Shown: positions 1 to 11,818 of the stretch, piece after piece | Numbering within the stretch: the stretch's first letter is position 1 | Layout of the letters: each line of letters begins with the position of its first letter | Source: Rotaria sp. Silwood1 | Taxonomy: Eukaryota > Rotifera > Eurotatoria > Philodinida > Philodinidae | Reading direction: 5' to 3' | DNA: 64,000 nt | Assembly: GCA_905250075.1 (NCBI GenBank) | Contig: CAJNOP010000090.1 | Coordinates: forward strand, 558,001-622,000 | Position numbers and translations under genes: made by a program | The notes under the pieces: generated by a model | The model's input: only the letters and a program-made list of their open reading frames with translations | Databases searched by the model: none | What the model was told of the DNA's origin: nothing

Positions 1-673
1 ACAAACCGCATTTGATTCTTGACTTGAAAATTTTCAAATACTTTCTTTAATAACAACTGAATACTTTTCTATAAATTCGGAAACGTTCTAAAAACTTTCA
101 GAGCATAAGACTGATAGTTATCTATCGACTACCTCTGATTAATATTCAACGAATTTCAATAACCACTATCCGATAAAAGCATTTCTTAAATAATTTTATT
201 TTCAGCGGCATCACTATAGTGGCTTAATTATTTATTATTTAAAATGTTGAACTTTGATGAAATTATCTATAGACACTTGAATTCATGTTTATTAATTGTA
301 ATATTGACAATTCAAGCATACTGCATTTTTGTCCTAAACAAATTTTGCATCTCTTATATGAGTGCATAGTTGATTGACAAAAAACAGCTGTGATAGGTAA
401 CGAGTATTCTCATCGATCAAACTATGTAAATTTTTCGCTGAAATTGTGTTGTATTCAGAAACTACAGATTTCTATCGAATACCAGTACACACAAGAGATG
501 AAGCCATGATGAGAACCTGATCAATGGATGCATAATCCATGAGAATAACTCTGTTGCTTCTACACCTGTAGTTGTTCTTATCACATTATATTAACAACTC
601 AATATATAAGACGTTATGAAAAAAAAAAAAGGTTTTTCGTTAGGTTTTACCACTTGCAAAAATAATATTGTAG
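1..673. other. No gene seen
   Basis: AT-rich sequence without a convincing open frame, RNA gene or repeat. Confidence 0.4.
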
Positions 674-1271
674 GAGTTAATCGTCAACATGATGGTAAAA
701 TGTAAGTTTTTATGATTGAATATAAGCATATTTTACGTTAGACCTAAAAACATTGATCGAAAGTTCATCAATGTTTACACAGCTGTTTCTCTTTAACGAA
801 ATATATATTTTAATTGCAGCACATTCATTGATATATTTGGTGTTGATCATGGTAATGATTAATGATGTTTATAGCACTTCCATTACTCACACAGCTTTCC
901 TATCTTCGGATAAATAATTGAATCCATTCAGTGGTCCCTTCATTCAACAAGTAGTTATTAGGGATTATGGTGAACCCTTTGCTATTGCACAAATGTATGA
1001 TAATGAAGTTTTGTTGCAATCATTAAACAATGATGATTCATTAGGTGGTGAGTTGCACAGATAGACTTTTTTCTAAAAAAATACTTTTTTAGATTTGAAA
1101 AGATTCCATATTCTATGAAAAAAATCTAGATAGACGATTCATTTTCGAAAATTTGTCTATAGGTTTTTGTCTCATTCTGGTGATAACTATTCGTATGAAT
1201 CAATTATTGATGATAAACTTGATGATCAGCTCACACTACAACATAGTATCGGTGTGAATAGGTTTATTTAA
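674..1271 (+). pseudogene. Exon-like fragments of an unrecognised, probably broken gene
   Basis: Four stretches look like coding exons with fair splice sites: 674-701 (acceptor TTGTAG, donor GTAAGT), 820-851, 932-1047 (donor GTGAGT) and 1163-1271 ending in TAA. The third reads about 38 residues with normal-looking codon use, the fourth about 35 residues rich in Asp and Ser. Phases between the second and third pieces do not match by one base and no start codon with a leader is evident, so I infer a degraded gene, or one with an exon I missed. I do not recognise the family. Confidence 0.3.
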
Positions 1272-1829
1272 TGACTGGTGAACTACTCTCAGTTAACTAT
1301 GTAGGCAAGTCCCTCGTCTCTACCAGTAAGCGTGACTTTCCAATGACAGTAGTGTAGAAATCGTTAAATCTTTACGACTGTTCAACTATTCAACTTTCAA
1401 AAATCTGTAAATCGAGTTTTCAATTATTCTGTCTGTGGTATCCAAGCAGAGTGCTACAAGTTGCGTCTGTGTGTGCTTGAGCGTTTTCAAATTTTGTGAT
1501 GTCCACACCTATTGCAATTCGTAAAGATGAAATACAAATTTTATGAGCTCGAAGTCCATGTTATACTAATCAGCTATCTGTCTAACTCAGTCATATTTGG
1601 TTGTCCGTCTGACTGATATTCTGGGATTCATAGGAGATCCAACAAAGATCTTCTGAGAATCCCTAGAGACCCTCAGATTTTTGGAATATCTCCAGAGAAT
1701 GCTTTGAGATTCTTTAGGACACTAGGAGATTCTCTTGAATATTCGAATCATAAATTTTAATAGTTGAATAGTTGAAACAACTCTACAAGTTTTACATCTA
1801 TGACAAAAGTGTCGCCAAGCAGTGTCCTA
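1272..1829. other. No gene seen
   Basis: AT-rich intergenic sequence. No open frame or repeat that I can support. Confidence 0.4.
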
Positions 1830-3058
1830 TACTGGAAGATCGCTAAAAGATAGCCTATTCTTCTTTTCTTCTTCCTGTTGAAATCGTTTAATCATTGATT
1901 GTTCATAGCCTCTTTTTTGTTTAACGATATTCATTCTTTTATTTTGAATATTCATTTTATAATACATTCAATCATATCCAGTATCATGGAATCTGAGTTT
2001 CATGTTTCCAATCTTTGATCATCAATGGGGCTTTATTTTTTCGGCGATATTTTATTAATTGTTATATTCCTTTTCGACAAATTGGAGATTTTCAGAGCAA
2101 TACAAATGTACTTTCAGTGAAAATATGTAATTCAAGACGACTCATAACAAAACAACCACAACTTTCTCCCAATAAGAATCAATAATTTTTCATCGTGCAT
2201 AATTATGTCCTTATTTGAAAACTCAAAATTTAATAGTAATAGGAAAAAAAATATTAAAAAAATGTTTTCTATCAATATCAATGATTCTAATATTTCTTTA
2301 TATCGATATCTTTTCAGTTTTGATGAAGAAGTGAACGACGATATCTATGGTAGGGCAATCAATTGTATCACATAGAAGAATATGTTGCATTTTGTTACAA
2401 TTAGTTCTTGATTATTTTGTATAAATGTTCTCACTAGTTGATCTAGCGTTGTTTTCGAATCATTGAATAATCCGTTTTCTATAATAAGGATATCTTCGCT
2501 TTTATGCATATGTCTTAACTCGTCGACATCTATTTAATGAAACCATCGATATTGAATTTCGCATGCTTTCCTGTGTTAAAACCTGTATTTCAATTTATAT
2601 ATGGTCGCTTACGAAATGAAAAAAAATTTCAATTTATCAATTCTAACTCATCAATTCGATGATTCAGTCTAGACCTTATAGGTTGTTTTCGTTGAATATA
2701 TTAGTATGAAATTTTAATAAGTGTTGGTTGAAAACAATTTCTAATCAAGTAATCAATTCGTAGTCAATTCCGAGTTTCCTTTCCAATGATTATTTTCTTT
2801 GATGAAAAAACAATACTCTCATGGAAACAATTACATAGACATTATAATGCTTCTTGTAGTGACGCCCTAAGTTTTCAGAACAGCAAATCCTTCAATAATA
2901 AAAAGAAAATAAACGCACAGATGCTTCTCTTAGTGTCAGTTATATAGACACATATCCTACTCGCCTCCATATATTTCATTGATTTCAATAACAAGCAAAT
3001 ATTGACGAAAAACCATTGAATTTTGTAACAGCTGTACAATCACCTTTGAAGAACAAGT

Positions 3059-4332
3059 ATGAGTAAGTTGACATTTATTCTCATTGCTTTAAAAATAAAT
3101 AGATCTCTTGAATAGATATATTAAACATCTTTCTATCAATTGCAATATTGTTGATCAGCAAAAGCTCTTCTGTGCCTATTGACACAACTGAATCTTTCGA
3201 TTTGAAGGGTGAAGATATCACTATAGATCCAACAACAACTACAACAGCAACAACAACAACAACGACGACGACGACAACAGCCACAACTACAACTACAACA
3301 ACAACAACAACTACAACAACAACAACAACGACAACAACCACAACTACAACAACTTTAGCTCCTGAAGTTGATCATGAATGGGAAGACCTTGTTTTAGGTG
3401 GACCTACAGCAGTCAATTATTTGGCTCTATTCATGGTACATGCATCACGTAAAGATCAAGTTCTTACACCATCCGATAACTACACAATTAAATATATTCA
3501 GAATGTTCAATCTTTACGTTCCGTGCTTATGCAAATTTCATCAGCTATGCAAACTGCTTTTCAAGTGGCACATGAAGATCTGATTCGTATTCGAAGCAGT
3601 ATGGATCAAATTCTAGAACATATCAAAGCAGGTCTCCTTTTGATTCAAACAGCACCAAACAATCTTCTTAGTAAATTATTACCATATACTTTACATAATG
3701 TTGAACGTGCTGCTAATGAAGGATCAGCTATTAGTAAGCCAACACTCGAACGATTTGTTTCAGTAGGATTATTAGTAGAAGAACTCGCCACATTACTTCT
3801 TTCTACACCATCATCATCGGAAGAAAATGCTGATTATTTGATGGAAGCAAGTTCTTATGCTAATGATATAAAAATAAAATGGGATCTTTTAGTAAAACTT
3901 TTCAAAAAGTTTTCAGACCGTGCGAATACCACTCAAACAACTATCAATAATAGTTTCATAGAACCTATTAATCAAGCACAAAAAAAGAATGGTTTCAATT
4001 CCAAAAGCGATCGCTCTAATTATCTGAACAAACTTATTCCAACGACAATTGCAATTGATCAATCATCGCATCTATTAGATATGATGGCACGTACATACAC
4101 TGATGTATCAAATGATCACATGATTGATCAAATCAATCAAAATAAAGCTTATCTTGATATTACAATAGAATCAGCACGAGCAAAAAGCCAACGACAATTA
4201 TGGCAAAATTTATTATCACAATTGATAAACGTTGCTCGACTTGCACAAGAGCGTAATAACCAGTTTTCTGAAACAAATTCAAATCGACACGCTGAATATG
4301 CTACTTATTTAGACGTGGTTCTTGGTGCTTAA
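3059..4332 (+). CDS. Secreted helical family protein with poly-threonine tract (copy 1)
   Basis: I do not recognise the family. Exon 1 is only ATGA (3059-3062), followed by a 53-bp intron (GTAAGT...AATAG). Exon 2 (3116-4332) starts in phase 1 with a hydrophobic leader beginning MNILNIFLS, giving 406 residues. No in-frame ATG lies in exon 2 before the mature region, which supports the tiny first exon. After the leader comes a tract of about 40 residues that is almost all threonine, probably O-glycosylated, then about 300 residues predicted by eye as long amphipathic helices with almost no cysteine. A polyadenylation signal AATAAA follows the stop near 4380. The copy at 9495-10729 is almost identical. 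An extracellular role is inferred from the leader; function is unknown. Confidence 0.8.
3229..3354 (+). repeat. ACN threonine-codon microsatellite inside a CDS
   Basis: Run of ACA, ACG and ACT codons with two GCA/GCC interruptions, encoding the threonine tract. It is longer than the equivalent tract in the paralogue at 9668-9750, so the tract length varies. Confidence 0.9.
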
Positions 4333-4690
4333 AGTAAAAAAAAAATATCATACATTGAAATGATGCATTGGATTTATTGAATAAAATTTCTACATGCTAG
4401 TTTTGAATCTATAAAAGATTGATAAAAATATTCATGTTGTAGATATAATATAAATATTGTTTTAAGCTGCTGATTATTAAGAATGTGGAGATTTCTAAGT
4501 AAGTGTAATGATTATATTTTCGATTGAATTAATAAATTTCAACTTAGTTGCGATGATCTGGCTTATAGTAAATAATGAACGGTTCATAATGGCTAGTTCA
4601 ATGGTTAGTGTTTTTTTCTGTTGATTCTATGATAAAATGACATGAATGAGGTAATTTCTATTGGATTGATCGAAGAAAAAATATTAGAAT

Positions 4691-5607
4691 AATTTCTTTT
4701 CAATATATCAATGTGCTTAAAGTCTTATTTGAATTCATTCAGAGCTAGACAAGTAGGACTTGGTCGAGCAGGAGCACGTAAGAGTGTGCTTCCTAAGATT
4801 TCACTAGAGAAAATTTAATTAGTAGCTTTAGAAGTGTTGTCGCAATTTCGATACCGAGGCGTAGTAACAGTCCTGAATTAATATGTTGTTTTTTTTTGTT
4901 CATTACCAAGTTCCCATCAATCAGACTACACTGAAGCTTTCTTAAATATCGAAAAAACATAAGTTTGTTGAGGTAAACGGTGAAGGATGTAGACGTAGTA
5001 CAAAACTGCTGGGAGAAAATATTTTTTCAATAGAAGCTGATGTAGTTGGCACTGGCAAATATTTCGAAGGACATTCATCAAGAGAAGAAGAAAGATTTTC
5101 CTTGATGAAAAGTAAATTCATTTTACCAGTTTTTGTCCGATAGAAAAGCGTCAACCTCAATCAAAATTTCTTGTTATATCATCAAAAGAAGAGTGTGAAT
5201 ATCTGTCTTCTGTTCATTAACAGTGACATTCTAACTGAGCCCTAATATTATACCAACGAATTTTTTTATTTAGTGAGAAGGAATATGTATACGAAAAGAA
5301 GGAACTATATAATATATAGACAGCAGTAGGTTATTGCTTATATGTTATATTACCAGTGAGAAAGAATAAGAAAAGTAAAGTACTTCTATTGTTGTACCAT
5401 GGTGTGGCGTATATGTATTTATCTGGATACATAGATATGTATAGAACAAAAAGAAGATACCGGGTATTCATCTTATCCTTGGAAAACATAAACTACAATG
5501 TTCCGGATTAAGCATCATTTTGATATGATACATGCTTATCAAGTATTTCGAGTACTTGGCCCAGCTCTGAATTCATTTTGTGTTCTTTAATTTCGCAGTT
5601 GAGAACG
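4691..5607. other. No gene seen
   Basis: Between the first family gene and the decayed copy of the third. Only short open frames without family resemblance. Confidence 0.4.
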
Positions 5608-6730
5608 ATGAATAATCAAATTTGTAGCATACATCATTTTTGCATTGATTTCCATAAATACAGCTGAATCTAAGGTTGCTAGTGAGCATCTAATTCACGA
5701 ATAGTAAGAGTAAACCATTTCGAGTATTATTGTTGTTAACTATTTGAATAGTTTAATTACACTTGCTTTCAGACAAGATTTTGCTTTTTCTATACCAACT
5801 AGTTATTCTATTCAATATATGCAAAATTCAGGATCTTTCCGTGAAACAGTCTCTCAATTACCTACACAAATACGTAGTACTCTGACTAGTGCTCGTGAAG
5901 ATTTGCATCGTGTACATTTAGCAACATTTTCCTGACTAGAAATTTTTATATGACTCGATAGAGTTTCACAAGAATATGAATATCAAAAAAATACTCTGAT
6001 ACTCTTTTGGATGTAAAACTTAGAGTAAACCAAAAATATTAATCAAAAACTCACAAATCTTGCAGTAGAAAGTATGCGCGACTTGAAATAATTTGAGTTT
6101 ATAGACTTTTAATTTATGTTTAGAGATGCAATGTCACATAATGAAGGCTGACAATAACCTCTCCGAGCTTTATAAACAGACAGAATAGTAGATTTGCTAA
6201 AGTTATTGAAAGTTCAGCATACTCTCTCTAATGTATTCTGTATTCAATCTCTATCAGGCTTTCTGATTTCCTCCTAGTTTTGTACAGTAAACAGCAACAG
6301 AATTATTTTTCACATCCATTTTCTTGTAAACTTCGACGAATTGCATCGAACCATAGTAAAAAAGAACTAGAAAACGATTTTTCGCTTCAGACATTACAGA
6401 CATATATTGTTTTTTGCAACAAATGTAAGATGTCAAATGCTTAGTCATCATAAATAAAATGATCATAACTTTGCATAACTGCGACATAATTTGAATCATC
6501 TTTTTTTCAGATGATAGCTCTTCTCATCCTCTACAAAACTGCTTATTTCAACGACTATGTATAAAAATATTTGATATAAATAACGTCAATTTACAGAGAG
6601 GGTCAAAACTTCTGGACCACTCTTTAGTTTAGTCGTACTTAGGAAAAACAGAAAAATTTTGAACCAGTGCTTAGTCTTCATACTGAAATAGATTACTTAT
6701 CAACTAATAAATCAAATGATCAGATGACTT
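5608..6730 (+). pseudogene. Decayed copy of the secreted family gene at 11.8-12.9 kb
   Basis: From 5608 the sequence follows the third family gene: ATGA, then a leader frame, then the lysine/valine stretch and the segment around 5744-5935, which matches 11986-12160 closely. It has in-frame stops (TGG to TAG near 5701) and the donor after ATGA reads AT instead of GT. Similarity breaks off after 5935 and resumes at about 6661-6722, which matches 12330-12390. The gap is 764 bp here against about 190 bp in the intact gene, so roughly 570 bp of unrelated sequence has been inserted. It lies at the position expected if a two-gene unit was duplicated. Confidence 0.75.
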
Positions 6731-7240
6731 TTAAATAATTTTATGTTCAAAGGTATCTTGGATTACTCTGGTATTCAAAATGATGAACTTTGATTATAAC
6801 AACTACAGACAAGTTTTAAATTTTCAAACTTTTACATATAATCAGTAACTTGTTTTCCAAAATTTCAAAGTTTCATTCAACCAACAGTGGTTTCAACTTC
6901 AAAATGTCATCAAATCATTAACATCAGCTATATATTCAGCCTAGCAATTATGTATTTCTTGCAGGTAAAGTTTATGTCACTCCTATGCTAACTAAGTTAT
7001 TTTTAGTGAAGTAACCGATGTAGTATTGAATGCTTATAGAAGTTGAACATGATGTGATTCATCTGTTTGTAAAATTCAAATTTTACCAATACTTGTAATT
7101 TGATAAAACATATGTTCACTTGATACAGTATAACAAGTTTTAACCGTAGTAAATAATAAATACAAATTACTTTCTATTATTGCAACAGTAATCATGAGTA
7201 ATTTTGATTTTGAAATCCTTGTCTATATGATATCAGGTGT

Positions 7241-7435
7241 TCATGATGATGCCAGAAGTATTTTCATAGCTTTAGCATATTTTTTGCCAACAATGTCTAG
7301 ATCAGCTTTTGATTGACTGTTTTGATTCTTGAAAGTTGCAAGACTTTCTTGAAAACATTGTTCTTTCATGCATTTAATATCTGCTTCGGTCGTTGATTGA
7401 ATATTTTCAGTCAATCCGATGAATTCAGCAAGCAA
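7241..7435 (-). pseudogene. Small helical open frame, possible gene fragment
   Basis: An open frame of about 64 residues, charged and helix-like, with balanced codon use and a stop at its 3' end. An in-frame stop lies about 20 bases upstream of its first codon and no ATG or good acceptor opens it. I do not recognise it. It may be the last piece of a decayed gene on the minus strand; chance is also possible. Confidence 0.25.
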
Positions 7436-7627
7436 GTCTTGCGCTTGATTGAAACGAAGAAGCGTTCAATGAACGACATCAACACTTTCGATTGTACATG
7501 ATAACACTATTTTAAGCATGATAACGGATGTTGAGAACTTGCTTAATGCAACCCATCACTTACATCAATACGTGATAATATATCTACAGAAGTGTATTTA
7601 TAAATAGTCAGATAGAAAGAAGTTACT

Positions 7628-8439
7628 TCATAGATAAAACTGTTAGCACAATTACTGCGGGATTGAAATGTAAAAAAAAATGTAGCTTCTATTAAGAACC
7701 ACAAGGAGATGACTGCATACTACTTATTTTTGGATAGACTTCTTCAACATTCTTTTCCTTAATCCTCTAGAACATCAATAACGAAGTAATATCCATGCCA
7801 GAAGTAAAGACGGATAGATGCAACTTTAATGATTTGCCGGTGGCAGCATTTAGTTATTGGCGATTTTCAACTATCAAAAGAGAAAAATTGGGAATGTCTT
7901 TTCGTCTAATATATGCCACAAAATCATTGTAAAGTCGAACATCTTTGCAAAATATCTAAAAAAAAATCATGAAAATCGTATTTCGTTTTGATGCAATTTT
8001 AAGTTTGAAATATACTTTACATAGAAGAACTTTAGATCTGTAGTTGACGGCACGATTCAGGTGATTATTTTGTCATGTCTTAATGTTAAGTAAACGAAAT
8101 CCCATATCTATTCCGTCAAGTCATATAAATCCTGTCGATCAGAAGATAAAGAGTTTTTAAAATAATGTAGTGTCAGATAGAATCAAACATAAGGCTGTTT
8201 GCGTTTGTCCGCTTTGCAATTTCAAAAATCCTCAGGACACTAACCGTTGCCGTCATCAAATTATTGAGCTTACACCAATCCTTCTTTAGTTTTGGCACAG
8301 ACATTAGTATTTAGTTAGCCATATGTATGATAGGCTTAAGTAATTAAACGAAAGAATTCTGAATCAGACCAATCTTCTCTCAAAAGTTAGAACTAGTAAT
8401 AGTTGTAGGAAAGATATTGGGCTAACGAAAGTATCTCGA
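7628..8439. repeat. Dispersed repeat R1, copy 1
   Basis: Shares several blocks in order with 55975-56440: a block near 7640-7800, and a clear one at about 8311-8420 containing the shared words TAGTTAGCCA, GCTTAAGT and AACTAGTAATAGTTG. The first block also matches 47690-47830. Copies are old (about 65-75% by eye). No coding capacity seen, so it is probably a relic of a non-autonomous element. Confidence 0.55.
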
Positions 8440-11090
8440 TGCATCATTATATACCACAAGATAGCTGAAAGATGCTTTATTTCTCTTTCCTTCTTTCTGT
8501 TGGAGTAGTTTAATGATTTATTGTTCACTACATCTTTTTCATTTCACGATATTCATTCTTTTAAATTCGATATTCAGTCGACGCTACACTCAATCTGGCT
8601 CAGTATCATATCACTTGAATTTCATATTTCGAACCTTTGATCATAATTAAAACTTTACTTTTCGGTGATATTTTATTAGTTTTTTGTATTTATCTTAGAC
8701 GAATCACATGATTTTGCGTGCAAAGCGAATGTATTTTCAGTAAAGATATGTGACGTATTAAAAAAGAACTGAAATTGTGTTTCGATAGGAAGCAATAACT
8801 TTTCTTCATACACAGTTATGTCTTCACAATTAATCCGGAATCGTTTTCTGTGAATGAACATGTTCATAAACCTATCGTTCTCTTCGAATCATAGCATAAC
8901 TCATCTTATAGAATGAGGGCGTTTTGACTTTTATGAATATGTCTAAATTCCTCGGCATGTATTTAATTAAATCAACAAGAACAGGAACTCTCATATGTTT
9001 TCGTCGAAATAAAATTTATATTCCAACCATTATATATCAGATTACGAGATGAAAAATCGTCTGCTTTAATCATTTCGAAACCATCAATTCGATGATTCAG
9101 TCTAGACCTTGTAGATTTTACCGTTGAATGTATCAGTGTCGAATTTTTAGTGGGCCTTGACTTAAAAAAAATCTCTTGCCAAGTAAAAATTTGATAGTGC
9201 ATTTGGAGTTTCATTTCCAATGATTTTTTTTTTCGGTGAAAAACAATATCCTTATAAAAACAATCACAAAGACACTATTATAATGCCCCTTTTGATGATG
9301 ACCTAAGTCTTTAGAACAGTAAATCCTTCAATAATCGAAAAAATAAATTCACAGATGCTTCTATCAGTATAGGCTATATATATACACATGTTATCCTCGC
9401 CTCCATATATTTCATTGATTTCAATAACAACCAAATATTGACGAAAAATCATTGAATTTTGTAACAGCTGTACAATCACCTTTGAAGAACAAGTATGAGT
9501 AAGTTAACATTTATTCTCATTGCTTTAAAAATAAATAGATCTCTTGAATAGATATATTAAACATCTTTCTTTCAATTGGAATATTATTAATCGGCAAAAG
9601 CTATTCTGTGCCTATTGACGCAAATGAATCTTTCGATTTGAAGGGTGAAGATACCATCACAGATATAACAACAATTACAACAACGACAACAACAACAACG
9701 ACAACAACAACAACGACAACAACCACAACAACAACTACAACTACAACAACTTTAGCTCCTGAAGTTGATCGTGAATGGGAAGACCTTGTTTTAGGTGGAC
9801 CTACAGCAGTCAATTATTTGGCTCTATTCATGGTACATGCATCACGTAAAGATCAAGTTCTTACACCATCCGATAGCTACACAATTAAATATATTCAGAA
9901 TGTTCAATCTTTACGTTCCGTGCTTATGCAAATTTCATCAGCTATGCAAACTGCTTTTCAAGTGGCACGTGAAGATCTGATTCGTATTCGAAGCAGTATG
10001 GATCAAATTCCAGAACATATCAAAGCAGGTCTCTTTTTGATTCAAACAGCACCAAACAATCTTCTTAGTAAATTATTACCATATACTTTACATAATGTTG
10101 AACGTGCTGCTAATGAAGGATCAGCTATTAGTAAGCCAACACTCGAACGATTTGTTTCAGTAGGATTATTAGTAGAAGAGCTCGCTACAGTACTTCTTTC
10201 TACACCATCATCATCGGAAGAAAATGCTGATTATTTGATGGAAGCAAGTTCTTATGCTAATGATATAAAAATAAAATGGGATCTTTTAGTAAAACTTTTC
10301 AGAAAGTTTTCAGACCGTGCGGATACCACTCAAACAACTATCAATAATAGTTTCATAGAACCTATTAATCAAGCACAACCAAATAATGGCCTCAATTCTC
10401 AAAGTGATCGCTTGGCCTTACTTCAAAAACTTATTCCAATGACAATTGCAATTGATCAATCATCGCATCTATTAGATATGATGGCACGTACATACACTGA
10501 TGTATCAAATGATCACATGATTGATCAAATCAATCAAAATAAAGCTTATCTTGGTATTACAATAGAATCAGTACGAGCAAAAAGCCAACGACAATTATGG
10601 CAAAATTTATTATCACAATCGATAAATGTTGCTCGACTTGCACAAGAACGTCATAACCAATTTTCTGAAACAAGTCCTGATCGGCAAGCTGAATATGCTA
10701 CTTATTTAGACGTGGTTCTTGGTGCTTAAAGTAGAAAAAAAAAATCATACATTGAAATGATGCATTGGATTTATTGAATAAAATTTCTACATGCTAGTTT
10801 TGAATCTATAAAAGATTGATAAAAATATTCATGTTGTAGATATAATATAAATATTGTTTTAAGCTGCTGATTATTAAGAATGTGGACATTTTTAAGTAAG
10901 TATAGTGACAATATTGTCGATTGAAGTGATGACTTTGAACTTAGTTTCAATGATTTGGCTTGTAACCAATAATCACCGGTTCATAATGGCGAGTTCAATG
11001 GTTAAAGAATTTTCCATTGATTCTAAGATAAACTACGAAAGAGGTAATCTCTATGGATTTGGTCTGAATGGAAAAAGGTGTTAGCACAGG
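8440..11090 (+). repeat. Right copy of the tandem segmental duplication
   Basis: Counterpart of 1830-4690. Flanks are moderately similar; about 9397-10887 is nearly identical to 2965-4486, including intron, coding region and 3' untranslated sequence. Confidence 0.8.
9495..10729 (+). CDS. Secreted helical family protein with poly-threonine tract (copy 2)
   Basis: Near-identical paralogue of the gene at 3059-4332. Exon 1 is ATGA (9495-9498), the intron is 53 bp (9499-9551), and exon 2 runs 9552-10729, giving 393 residues. The hydrophobic leader begins MNILNIFLSIG. The threonine tract is shorter than in copy 1 and lacks the alanine interruptions, which accounts for most of the 13-residue length difference. 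The remaining 300 residues differ from copy 1 at few sites, except for one dense patch of replacements at about 10379-10428. AATAAA follows the stop near 10779. Function unknown; secretion is inferred from the leader. Confidence 0.8.
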
Positions 11091-11818
11091 CCTTTAGTAG
11101 CTAAAATGTGGAAGTCATATGTGTGCTTTAACTTAGTTATATTGATGCAACATACGTAAAATGAAGAATCTCTAACAGACTTTAATTGTTTTCCAATAAT
11201 GATCGATTGCCCGACAAATTATCTGTCTTATTTATTTATGTATTTGGAACAGAAATGTGTTCGTTGTTAATGGTGATCTGCTGTTTTTGTTTGTCTCGTT
11301 GCTTTGTGCTGATTATTTTTCTTGTTTGTATTTGATTCTTTTAATTTCACATGATTTCTATTTTAATCATTGATTTATCTAATGAATACGCTTGTTTTAT
11401 ATATCCATGATATCTATCCCAGATTTCAATACAAAATCATATCTCTCGAGAAGCTGAGAAATATTGATAGTGATTGTTTCCTGAAATTATAAGCTGATCA
11501 TGACTACACAATCATTTTTTTTATCTTAAATATAAGTTTTCATCTACGTAAAAAGAGAACAAAGTGCACTATTTAGAATATTTGTAAACGTTTTCCAGAT
11601 AGTCAGATTTCCAGGAAGACCTTTTACTGCTCTAGAATTCTCTGGAACAATCCAAGTCTTGCCGTTCATGCCATTTAGTGCCTTTTTCTGTCGCTAAAGA
11701 AGTCTGAAATAAGAGTCTGATGCCTATTGTCCTCGATGGCTAAGATCTACTGCCGAGAGGGAGAAGGTGCAAAGCTTTGACCTAAATCTTACTCTCAACA
11801 TTTTCTTGGAAACTGCAT
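11091..11818. other. No gene seen
   Basis: AT-rich sequence upstream of the third family gene. No convincing exon carrying a signal peptide was found here. Confidence 0.4.

Larger units (their letters stand above)
1830..4690 (+). repeat. Left copy of a tandem segmental duplication
   Basis: This segment is homologous along its length to 8440-11090, in the same orientation. Similarity is moderate (roughly 75-80% by eye) from 1830 to about 2960, becomes nearly perfect from about 2965 to 4486, then falls back to moderate. The segment carries the first secreted-family gene, and a decayed copy of the third family gene follows it. The duplicated unit is therefore probably the pair of genes, about 6.5 kb apart. 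Confidence 0.8.

Noticed and set aside
3081..3341. Poly-valine open frame on the minus strand
   Set aside because: It is the antisense reading of the threonine-codon repeat; likewise 9601-9813.
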